The notes under the pieces were generated by a model. The model searched no databases. It saw only the letters and a list, made by a program, of their open reading frames with translations, and was not told where the DNA came from. From assembly GCA_019116455.1 (NCBI GenBank), contig DXBR01000049.1:1-64000 (forward strand): DNA of 64,000 nt. The letters run 5' to 3'. Every line of letters begins with the position of its first letter. The first letter of the stretch is position 1. The stretch comes from Anaerobutyricum stercoris. GTDB lineage: Bacteria; Bacillota; Clostridia; Lachnospirales; Lachnospiraceae. The position numbers were made by a program, and so were the translations under genes. Shown here piece after piece: positions 16,274 to 23,028 of the stretch.

Positions 16274-17407
16274 TTGGATAATCAACAGGAAAATATCTTG
16301 GAGAATACGATAGACAAAGAAGATGGACAGGGAAAAAAGGGACGGCGGCACGGCAGAAAAAGAAGAATCGCCGCGCAGGTTATTGTCTGTCTGCTCCTGG
16401 TGGTGCTGTTTTCGGTCTCTGCATTTGGCGGTGCGGCCGCTGCGTATTATACTGCGGCGACCAATACCATTCAGACTGACACAGAGACTGCGCTCAAAGA
16501 TGCCGACGTGGTAGAGACCGATCTGGTATACGACCAGGACGTGGTCAATATCCTTCTGATCGGTGCGGACAAACGTGCGGACGAGACGGAAGCGGGACGT
16601 TCAGATACGACCATGATCGCCACCGTGGATTTAAAGAATGGGAAGCTCAAGCTGACTTCCCTCATGAGAGATATGTACATCGATGTTCCGGGGTACGGAT
16701 ATCACAAGTTTAATGCAGCTTACGCTTACGGCGGCGTACAGCTTGTCTATGAGACCATTGCCGAGAATTTTGGCATTAAGCTGGACGGCTATGTGGAGGT
16801 AGATATGGAAGCCTTCCGTGAAGTAGTTGATCTTCTCGGCGGCGTACAGATGGATCTGACGGAGGCTGAGGCTAACTTCCTGCAGACTGCTTACGCCACA
16901 TCCAAACATGGTGAGAAAAATGTAGTGGCAGGTTCCAATCTGCTTACGCCGTATCAGGCGCTGGCATACTGCCGTATCCGTCAGGATGTCTCCGGTGAGT
17001 TCGGACGTACGGACCGCCAGAGGAAGGTGCTGATGGCTGTATTTAATCAGCTGAAGAGTGAGAATATCATGACCATCACCAATATCTGCATGAAGGCGCT
17101 GCAGTATGTGAAGACAGACCTGACAGAAACACAGATCCGAAGCCTGATGACATCTGTGATCACTATGGGTACCACCGAGATTGAGCAGCTGCGAATCCCG
17201 TATGAAGGATCTTACACCGAAGGACGTCTGGGCGGAACAGGCGCCTGGGTTATGCAGGTGGATTATGAGGCCAACAGTCAGGCACTGCAGTATTTCATCT
17301 TTGGAACCGGAGAAGACCCGGGAGTCAATGATGAGTATGGCGTGGGCAACGATAACTTTATCGACGGATATTATCCGGAGAAGACAGAAGGTATCTCCAC
17401 GTACTGA
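16274..17407 (+). CDS. LytR-CpsA-Psr (LCP) family wall polymer ligase
   Basis: This 377-aa membrane-anchored enzyme is expected to transfer polyprenyl-linked glycopolymers to peptidoglycan on the outer face. A basic cytoplasmic tail (residues 1-36) precedes one membrane helix (about 37-60). The LCP domain (about 95-300) shows DTMIATVDLKNGKLKLTSLM with RDMYIDVPG, the substrate-binding arginines and RTDRQRKVL. TTG 16274 is chosen because AGGAGG (16259-16264) is 9 bp upstream and the in-frame ATG 16226 overlaps a -10 box. The acidic C-terminus after about 330 looks unstructured. Confidence 0.9.
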   Translation: MDNQQENILENTIDKEDGQGKKGRRHGRKRRIAAQVIVCLLLVVLFSVSAFGGAAAAYYTAATNTIQTDTETALKDADVVETDLVYDQDVVNILLIGADKRADETEAGRSDTTMIATVDLKNGKLKLTSLMRDMYIDVPGYGYHKFNAAYAYGGVQLVYETIAENFGIKLDGYVEVDMEAFREVVDLLGGVQMDLTEAEANFLQTAYATSKHGEKNVVAGSNLLTPYQALAYCRIRQDVSGEFGRTDRQRKVLMAVFNQLKSENIMTITNICMKALQYVKTDLTETQIRSLMTSVITMGTTEIEQLRIPYEGSYTEGRLGGTGAWVMQVDYEANSQALQYFIFGTGEDPGVNDEYGVGNDNFIDGYYPEKTEGISTY

Positions 17408-17435
17408 TAAATATATCAAGAAGATAGCAACAACA

Positions 17436-17468
17436 GTGCTCTGTGTCTTTTTGCAAGTCACAGAGCAC
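17436..17468 (+). terminator. Hairpin between the LCP gene and ilvN
   Basis: A perfect 10-bp stem (GTGCTCTGTG / CACAGAGCAC) has a 13-nt loop. It lacks an immediate U-tract, although TTTTTTA follows about 17 nt later. It may be a weak terminator or part of the ilvN leader. Confidence 0.5.
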
Positions 17469-17511
17469 TATGTATAAAGAGAATTTTTTACGTGTTGAAG
17501 GAGTGTTAAGT

Positions 17512-18006
17512 ATGAAACAGATAGTACTTTCCCTGCTGGTTGACAATAATCCGGGAGTTTTGGCCAGGGTGGCATCTTTGTTCAGCAGAAGAGGCTACAA
17601 TATTGACAGTTTGTCGGCCGGAGTGACAGACAGTCCGAAATATACCAGGATCACTGTAGCGGTAAGCGGAGATGATCAGATTCTCGAGCAGATCCGCAAT
17701 CAGATTCAGAAGCTTGAGGAGGTGCGGAGAATTATCGTACTGGATGATAAAGAATCTGTGTGCCGTGAACTTGTGCTGGTTAAAGTGATGGCAGATAAAA
17801 AAGAAAAGCAGGATATCATTGCCATTGCTGATGTATTCCGGGCAAAGCTGGTGGATGTCTCCATGGAATCCGTAATGATTGAGCTGACAGGCAATCAGAA
17901 TAAGCTGGATGCTTTTTTGAATCTGCTGTCAGATTATGAAGTTCTCGAGTTGGTGAGAACCGGATTGACCGGGCTGGGAAGAGGAATGAGCGTTTTGAAA
18001 CGATAA
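17512..18006 (+). CDS. ilvN: Acetolactate synthase small (regulatory) subunit
   Basis: This 164-aa protein is the feedback-sensing subunit of acetohydroxyacid synthase in branched-chain amino acid synthesis. An N-terminal ACT domain (MKQIVLSLLVDNNPGVLARVASLFSR..., 2-76) precedes an ALS_ss_C domain (about 85-160). ATG 17512 follows GAAGGAG; the frame from 17443 crosses the upstream hairpin. The catalytic subunit gene (ilvB) is not adjacent, so it must be elsewhere. It is followed by ilvC after a 298-bp gap carrying a separate promoter. Confidence 0.93.
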   Translation: MKQIVLSLLVDNNPGVLARVASLFSRRGYNIDSLSAGVTDSPKYTRITVAVSGDDQILEQIRNQIQKLEEVRRIIVLDDKESVCRELVLVKVMADKKEKQDIIAIADVFRAKLVDVSMESVMIELTGNQNKLDAFLNLLSDYEVLELVRTGLTGLGRGMSVLKR

Positions 18007-18119
18007 AAACGCCGGGTTTTTCATGTCCCTTCAGGCATTTTTACGGTTCATTTTGCAGGATGAGAAAAGTATTTTTGCATAATGGAGAAAGAAATATTAT
18101 AAAAAATCATAAGGATGCC

Positions 18120-18148
18120 TTGATTTCTCACAGCAAGAGTAGTATTAT
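18120..18148 (+). promoter_or_regulatory. Promoter of ilvC with a 150-nt leader
   Basis: TTGATT (18120-18125) and TATTAT (18143-18148) are 17 bp apart. The following leader (about 18155-18304) contains a hairpin with arms TTTGCAT/ATGCAAA around 18196-18215 but no recognised T-box, leader peptide or riboswitch. The 18007-18119 stretch shows no gene. Confidence 0.6.
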
Positions 18149-18304
18149 AACAGACAGGTTATTTATCATATCAGGAAGGTTCCTCTGGAAAGATTTTTGC
18201 ATATTTATGCAAAGATCCGGCATATCAGAAGAATTCGGAACATCAGGATGATTCAGATATAGATAAATAGCTGCAAATATTGTTTAACATTAGGAGGAAT
18301 AAAC

Positions 18305-19324
18305 ATGGCAGCAAAGATTTTTTACCAGGAAGATTGTGATTTATCTTTATTGGATGGAAAAACGATCGCGATTATCGGTTACGGCAGTCAGGGACATGCA
18401 CATGCATTGAACTTAAAAGAGTCCGGCTGTAATGTTATCATTGGTCTTTACGAAGGAAGCAAGTCCTGGGCAAAGGCAGAGGCACAGGGATTAAAAGTTT
18501 ATACAGCAGCAGAGGCTGCAAAGCAGGCTGACATCATTATGATTCTGATCAATGATGAGAAACAGGCACAGCTTTACAAAGAGAGCATTGAGCCAAACCT
18601 GGAAGAAGGCAATATGCTGATGTTTGCTCATGGTTTCAATATTCATTTCGGATGCATCGTTCCGCCGGCAAATGTGGACGTGACTATGATCGCACCGAAG
18701 GCTCCTGGTCATACTGTTCGTTCCGAATATCAGGCTGGAAAAGGAACTCCTTGTCTGGTTGCTGTTGAGCAGGATTACACAGGAAAAGCACTGGAACTGG
18801 CTCTCGCATATGGTCAGGGTATCGGCGGAGCAAGAGCAGGTATCCTGGAAACTACCTTCCGTACAGAGACCGAGACAGACCTCTTCGGTGAACAGGCAGT
18901 TCTCTGCGGCGGCGTATGCGCATTAATGCAGGCTGGTTTCGAGACACTGTGCGAAGCGGGATATGATCCTCGTAACGCTTACTTCGAGTGTATCCATGAG
19001 ATGAAACTCATTGTAGACCTGATTTATCAGTCCGGTTTTGCAGGAATGAGATACTCCATCTCCAACACAGCAGAGTACGGTGATTACATAACCGGGCCGA
19101 AGATCATCACAGAGGACACAAAGAAGGCAATGAAGAAGATTCTTTCCGACATTCAGGACGGAACCTTTGCCAAAGACTTCCTGTTAGATATGTCCAGCGC
19201 AGGCGGACAGGTTCACTTCAAGGCAATGCGTAAGCTTGCGGCAGAGCATCCGTTAGAGAAAGTTGGCGAAGAGATTCGTAAGCTTTACAGCTGGAGCGAT
19301 GAAGATAAGCTGATCAATAACTAA
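18305..19324 (+). CDS. ilvC: Ketol-acid reductoisomerase
   Basis: This 339-aa class I enzyme converts acetolactate or acetohydroxybutyrate to the dihydroxy acids of the valine/isoleucine pathway using NAD(P)H and Mg2+. The N-terminal Rossmann domain shows IGYGSQGHAHALNLKESG (24-41). The C-terminal knotted domain carries the metal-binding acidic residues (TETDLFGEQ near 190, ECIHEMKLIVDL near 227). Length is normal for class I. It starts behind AGGAGG (18292-18297). Compared with its neighbours the gene is rich in preferred codons, suggesting high expression. A terminator follows after about 100 bp. Confidence 0.97.
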   Translation: MAAKIFYQEDCDLSLLDGKTIAIIGYGSQGHAHALNLKESGCNVIIGLYEGSKSWAKAEAQGLKVYTAAEAAKQADIIMILINDEKQAQLYKESIEPNLEEGNMLMFAHGFNIHFGCIVPPANVDVTMIAPKAPGHTVRSEYQAGKGTPCLVAVEQDYTGKALELALAYGQGIGGARAGILETTFRTETETDLFGEQAVLCGGVCALMQAGFETLCEAGYDPRNAYFECIHEMKLIVDLIYQSGFAGMRYSISNTAEYGDYITGPKIITEDTKKAMKKILSDIQDGTFAKDFLLDMSSAGGQVHFKAMRKLAAEHPLEKVGEEIRKLYSWSDEDKLINN

Positions 19325-19427
19325 GAGTTTTCAGCGGATTCCGGAAGGTTTGAGAGGGACGGAATAGAATGACAGCATAACAGACTGGCGGAATTCATCG
19401 GTTATAAAAATGTTATAAACTATGAGT

Positions 19428-19465
19428 AAAAGAGAGTTTTTCGTGAAGAAGAGCTCTCTTTTTTT
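19428..19465 (+). terminator. Rho-independent terminator after ilvC
   Basis: A stem AAAAGAGAG / CTCTCTTTT (19428-19436, 19454-19462) is followed by a seven-T run. It lies in the 347-bp gap 19325-19671, which holds no gene and also contains the repeats and promoter of the next regulator. Confidence 0.85.
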
Positions 19466-19550
19466 AGCATTATGGCAGAAAATATCTTTAAAAATCTATC
19501 CCACGGAAAAGTGCAGATGAATCTTTCCTGAAAAATGCTGTTTTATGTCT

Positions 19551-19584
19551 GAATCGTTATAGTTTTCAGCGGAATCGTTCTATG
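19551..19584 (+). promoter_or_regulatory. Direct repeats before the AraC-type regulator
   Basis: GAATCGTTATAG (19551-19562) and GAATCGTTCTATG (19572-19584) repeat exactly 21 bp apart, two helical turns, as expected for tandem AraC-family binding. They lie 25 bp before a probable -35. Self-regulation is inferred. Confidence 0.45.
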
Positions 19585-19608
19585 AATCAGAAGTGGAAAA
19601 GTTGTATA

Positions 19609-19636
19609 TTGTTATATATAAGTGAAATACTATGAT
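19609..19636 (+). promoter_or_regulatory. Probable promoter of the REC-AraC regulator
   Basis: TTGTTA (19609-19614) and TATGAT (19631-19636) are spaced 16 bp apart in an A+T-rich stretch, 35 bp before the ATG. Confidence 0.4.
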
Positions 19637-19671
19637 TTAAGAATAGAAATGCCAGGGAAGGAGCGTGTGTC

Positions 19672-20400
19672 ATGAATATATTAATTGTGGATGACGAGAT
19701 ACTTGAGGCAGAAATTATACAGAAATTGATTGACAGAAAACGCTTTCCTTATTCTGCCGTGTATGTGGCGCAGAACATGGAGGAGGCCATGGGAATCCTG
19801 CGTAAATATCCCGTTTCGGTTATTTTGTGTGATATCGAAATGCCCCAGGGAAGTGGTTTGGATCTGACTCATTGGATTCGAGAAAATGAGGTGGAAGCGG
19901 AAGTGATTTACCTTACTGGGCATGCGGAATTTTCTTATGCCACGGAGGCGCTGCGTCTGGGAGCAGTGGATTATCTTTTAAAGCCGGTGGAGCAGGAAGA
20001 TCTCATGAGAGCTCTGGAGAAGGCTGCCAGAAATATACCGGATTTTAAAGGAGATACAGAAACGCTCAACGCAGAAAAAATTGTAGAGAAAGCCAAAATA
20101 TATATTAAAGAAAACAGTAACAGGGAGATTTCCCGGGCGGAGGTGGCGGAGCAGTTTTTTATCCATCCGGATTATTTGTCGCACATTTTTAAAGAGTGGG
20201 CAGGGATCACTTTCCAGGACTTTGTCATAAAAACGAGAATGGACAAGGCAAAAAAGATGCTTATTTATACAGATACTTCTATTTCCAACATCGCGGCCAG
20301 CACAGGATATTCCAACACCGCTTATTTTGCAAAACATTTTAAGAGGGAGACTGGCATGACGCCCAAAGAATACAGGCAGAACGCAAGGACGGCAGAATGA
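19672..20400 (+). CDS. Response regulator with AraC-type output (YesN-like)
   Basis: This 242-aa regulator has a receiver domain at 1-120 (D8-D9, phospho-acceptor in VILCDIEMP near 55, Lys in LLKPV near 104) and an AraC/XylS HTH pair at about 138-238 (SRAEVAEQFFIHPDYLSHIFK and ISNIAASTGYSNTAYFAKHFK). This YesN layout usually pairs with a YesM-type kinase, but no kinase gene is adjacent. AAGGAG precedes ATG 19672. The stop codon overlaps the start of the 115-aa unknown protein by 4 bp (ATGA). Confidence 0.92.
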   Translation: MNILIVDDEILEAEIIQKLIDRKRFPYSAVYVAQNMEEAMGILRKYPVSVILCDIEMPQGSGLDLTHWIRENEVEAEVIYLTGHAEFSYATEALRLGAVDYLLKPVEQEDLMRALEKAARNIPDFKGDTETLNAEKIVEKAKIYIKENSNREISRAEVAEQFFIHPDYLSHIFKEWAGITFQDFVIKTRMDKAKKMLIYTDTSISNIAASTGYSNTAYFAKHFKRETGMTPKEYRQNARTAE

Positions 20401-20744
20401 AAAAATTATCGGAACTGAAAAAGAGATTATTTGTCATTGTGAGCGGTCTGGTGCTGCTGGAAAAGAAAGCTTTTTTTGGAGAGGAAATTGGAAAATACAG
20501 ATTTTTGGATGGTCTGTTTCTGTTTGATAAAAGAGACGGGACCTACGTTGGCGTTAAGAGTGAAAATGTATCGGCCCGGACCCATACGTCGGTGAAAAAT
20601 CATTGCAGTCAGCTGCTTGATATTTATGACAGTTCGGTCGCTCCCTCTGAATGGATGGTGGCCAGGGTGGAAGAAGAAGCTGATTCTATGGGGCGAGTCT
20701 TGAATACTGAAAATTTGATTCAAGCAGATATTGCAGAAAAATAA
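20397..20744 (+). CDS. 115-aa protein coupled to the AraC-type regulator, unknown
   Basis: The product of this gene is not recognised. It starts in the ATGA overlap with the regulator gene, so it is translationally coupled and probably functionally linked. Residues 10-22 are moderately hydrophobic but too short for a secure membrane helix. The middle (FLDGLFLFDKRDGTYVGVKSENVSA) looks like a small beta domain and the C-terminus is helical and acidic. It occupies the place where a sensor kinase would be expected. It could be a remnant or a small accessory partner. The 112-bp gap after it leads to the Septu-like genes. Confidence 0.55.
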   Translation: MKKLSELKKRLFVIVSGLVLLEKKAFFGEEIGKYRFLDGLFLFDKRDGTYVGVKSENVSARTHTSVKNHCSQLLDIYDSSVAPSEWMVARVEEEADSMGRVLNTENLIQADIAEK

Positions 20745-20794
20745 AAAGTTTTTCGGATGCTGATTTTCGCATATCAGGAAATAGAAATCTATGA

Positions 20795-20800
20795 TACAAT
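20795..20800 (+). promoter_or_regulatory. Possible -10 of the ptuA-ptuB pair
   Basis: TACAAT lies 56 bp before the ptuA start. The -35 region (TATCAG at 17 bp) is poor. The gap 20745-20856 contains no terminator that I can recognise, so read-through from the regulator genes is possible. Confidence 0.35.
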
Positions 20801-20856
20801 GGAATACATGGTTGGATATAGAGTGCGTATGCTTTTGGATATAAGGAGGTGCTTGA

Positions 20857-22128
20857 ATGTATCTTAAAAAAATTAATATTAAAAATTTTAAAGCAATCAC
20901 CAATATGGAAATAGATTTTACGGAGGGAGTAAACCTTTTAATAGGAGATAACGGAGTGGGAAAAAGCTCAATTTTGGAAGCCATTGCCGTTGCTTTGTTT
21001 GGAATGTTAAAAGGAATCAGGGGAGTTCCTACAAAAAATATTTTGCAGGATGATATTCATTTTACCATTGAGGAAAAAGGGGATGCTTCGTCTGCAATCA
21101 GATATTGGACACCGACAGAAATAGCAGGCACTTTAGAAATGCAAAATGAAAGTTATCATTGGAGAAGATATCGGTTGAATGAGGATGGAAAAGAAAGAAC
21201 AAAGATGGATGATGACGGTATTGTGAAATGGATGCAGCACATATCTAATCATCCGGAAGATTCCCTGCCTCTATTATGTTTTCAAAGCGATGCACGGGTA
21301 TGGCAAACACGCAGAGGAGATTTTGGTAAAGAACTGAAAAAAAAGCTGGATGACAGACGGTGCGGTTATATTGGATGCCTGGATTATTCTTTGGATATGA
21401 AGGGAATCCAGGCATGGTGTCTGAAAATGGAATTGACTGCTTTTCAGAAAAAAAAGCCGATTAAAGAGTATGAAGCGTTTAAAAATATCGTTGCCTGTTT
21501 TATGCAGCAAATCAGTCAGTTGGAAGAAAAACCGCAAATTCATTATTCCAGCCTGTTAGGTGAACTTGTGTATCAGGAAAAAAGCCAGCTAATGCCTATT
21601 TCTTATTTGAGCGCGGGATACCAGTCTTTGTTATGGATGGTTATGAATCTGGCTTATCGTCTGGCTTTGTTAAACCCGGAAAGCACGGATAATCTGGGAG
21701 AGAGCGAAGGAATTGTTCTGATTGATGAGATTGATATGCATTTGCATCCAAAATGGCAGTGGAATATTGTAGATGCTTTGGAACGGACATTTCCGAACAT
21801 GCAGTTTATCTTAGCAACGCATTCTCCAATTATCATTTCTTCATGTAAAAATGAACAGCTCATTTTGATTGATGAGGATGAAGAAGTGCGATATCTGGCT
21901 AATGCTTACGGATATTCCGTGCAGGATGTACTGAATTTCCGCCAGGGAACAACAGAAAAGCCGGAAGAAATCAAGAAATTATCAGAGCAGTTTGAAAAGG
22001 CACTGGACGAAGATGAATTAAAAGAAGCCAAAAAAATTGTGAGAGAGATGGAAATAATTCTTGGAACAGACCATCCGGATGTGCGTGATGCGAGAGAAGA
22101 GCTGCGTCTGAATGGTTGGGAGGAGTGA
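20857..22128 (+). CDS. ptuA: Septu-like ATPase (PtuA-type AAA/SMC-like)
   Basis: This 423-aa RecF/SMC-like ATPase is probably the sensor/motor half of a Septu-type anti-phage system. Visible are the N-terminal strand (IKNFKAITNMEIDF), Walker A GDNGVGKS (30-37), the ABC-type signature SAGYQS (near 252), Walker B IVLIDEID (near 286) with HLHPKWQW, and the His switch ATHSPII (near 320). There is no TOPRIM domain, so it is not an OLD nuclease. GGAGGTG precedes the ATG. The A+T-rich codon use (runs of AAA, ATT, AAT) differs from neighbouring housekeeping genes and suggests transfer. It ends 5 bp before the HNH gene. Family-level call good; the defence role is inferred from the pair. Confidence 0.82.
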   Translation: MYLKKINIKNFKAITNMEIDFTEGVNLLIGDNGVGKSSILEAIAVALFGMLKGIRGVPTKNILQDDIHFTIEEKGDASSAIRYWTPTEIAGTLEMQNESYHWRRYRLNEDGKERTKMDDDGIVKWMQHISNHPEDSLPLLCFQSDARVWQTRRGDFGKELKKKLDDRRCGYIGCLDYSLDMKGIQAWCLKMELTAFQKKKPIKEYEAFKNIVACFMQQISQLEEKPQIHYSSLLGELVYQEKSQLMPISYLSAGYQSLLWMVMNLAYRLALLNPESTDNLGESEGIVLIDEIDMHLHPKWQWNIVDALERTFPNMQFILATHSPIIISSCKNEQLILIDEDEEVRYLANAYGYSVQDVLNFRQGTTEKPEEIKKLSEQFEKALDEDELKEAKKIVREMEIILGTDHPDVRDAREELRLNGWEE

Positions 22129-22133
22129 GAGAA

Positions 22134-22880
22134 GTGCTGTATATTAAGAAAGGGAATCCGCCTGCAGAAATGGTTCGTGAAGTGAGCCAGATAAAAAGTA
22201 TGCCAGACTGGAAAAAAATTGAACAGGGAGATACAGCTGCCATCAGAGCAAAATTTGACGAATTGTCGAAAGGACCTATCAGACGGAGTCTTTTAGAAGA
22301 ACAGGGCGGGCTGTGCGCGTACTGTATGCGCCGGATTACTGATGATGGGCGGACAACGAGCATTGAACATCTGTATCCGTTGAGCAGAGATAAAGAAAAA
22401 GCCCTGGATTATGGAAATATGCTGGCTGTCTGTGATGGAGGAAAAAATATTAAAGGTTCCTGTGAAAAAACATTGTGTTGTGACGCCAAAAAGAAAGACG
22501 AAGTTGAATTAAGTATTTCTCCTTTCTGTGAGTCTCAGATAGATAAGCTTAAATACGACAAAGCTGGTTTTATCAAAACTGATCCTCAGGATGAAAAAAT
22601 AGAAAAAGATTTGAATGAAATATTAGGATTAAATGGAGTCTGGAAAAATGGAAAATTTTCAACAGATACTGCCACAAATCTTGTCAAAGGACGCAGAGAT
22701 GCATATAAAAGATACGATAAATTTATTCGAAGGCTGGATAAAAAAGGAAAATGTACTTCAGCACAGATTAAAAAGAAAATAGTTGAGATAGAACAGGCTG
22801 AACAAAAGCAAGAGTATGTGGGGGTTTTATTATATTTCCTGAAAAAGAAATATCATTCTCTGATAAGCAGAGGATTATAG
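22134..22880 (+). CDS. ptuB: Septu-like HNH endonuclease (PtuB-type)
   Basis: This 248-aa protein resembles the HNH family found as PtuB in Septu and in Ec78-type retrons. It begins with MLYIKKGNPP, the usual start of that family. The zinc/HNH core shows C61-A-Y-C64, the catalytic-type His79 in SIEHLYP and NMLAVCDGG, with more cysteines at GSCEKTLCC. GTG 22134 is preferred because GGGAGG (22118-22123) is 10 bp upstream; earlier TTG 22116 and GTG 22125 overlap the ptuA stop. It is expected to cut nucleic acid when licensed by the ATPase. The gene is A+T-rich like ptuA and is followed directly by a terminator, which marks the end of the island. Confidence 0.82.
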   Translation: MLYIKKGNPPAEMVREVSQIKSMPDWKKIEQGDTAAIRAKFDELSKGPIRRSLLEEQGGLCAYCMRRITDDGRTTSIEHLYPLSRDKEKALDYGNMLAVCDGGKNIKGSCEKTLCCDAKKKDEVELSISPFCESQIDKLKYDKAGFIKTDPQDEKIEKDLNEILGLNGVWKNGKFSTDTATNLVKGRRDAYKRYDKFIRRLDKKGKCTSAQIKKKIVEIEQAEQKQEYVGVLLYFLKKKYHSLISRGL

Positions 22881-22904
22881 TATAATAAGAGTAATATTTA
22901 GAAG

Positions 22905-22936
22905 AGAACAGCTTATGTGGGAAGGCTGTTCTTTTT
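22905..22936 (+). terminator. Rho-independent terminator after ptuB
   Basis: A stem AGAACAGC / GCTGTTCT (22905-22912, 22925-22932) with a 12-nt loop is followed by TTTT. Confidence 0.85.
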
Positions 22937-22970
22937 GACGCTTTTCGGGATACCTTTTTTTCCCTGTTTG

Positions 22971-22979
22971 TGTTATGAT
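22971..22979 (+). promoter_or_regulatory. Extended -10 before the M16C peptidase gene
   Basis: TGT-TATGAT (TATGAT at 22974-22979) lies 50 bp before the ATG. No good -35 is seen, but the terminator just upstream implies a local start. Confidence 0.4.
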
Positions 22980-23028
22980 AACAAAAGTATTGCAGATACT
23001 GTAAGAAAAACTATTCAGGAGGTTTTGT

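Noticed and set aside
20745..20856. Possible retron RNA or reverse transcriptase linked to the ATPase-HNH pair
   Set aside because: Only 112 bp are available upstream, no msr/msd-like inverted repeats are seen, and no reverse transcriptase gene is present on either side.
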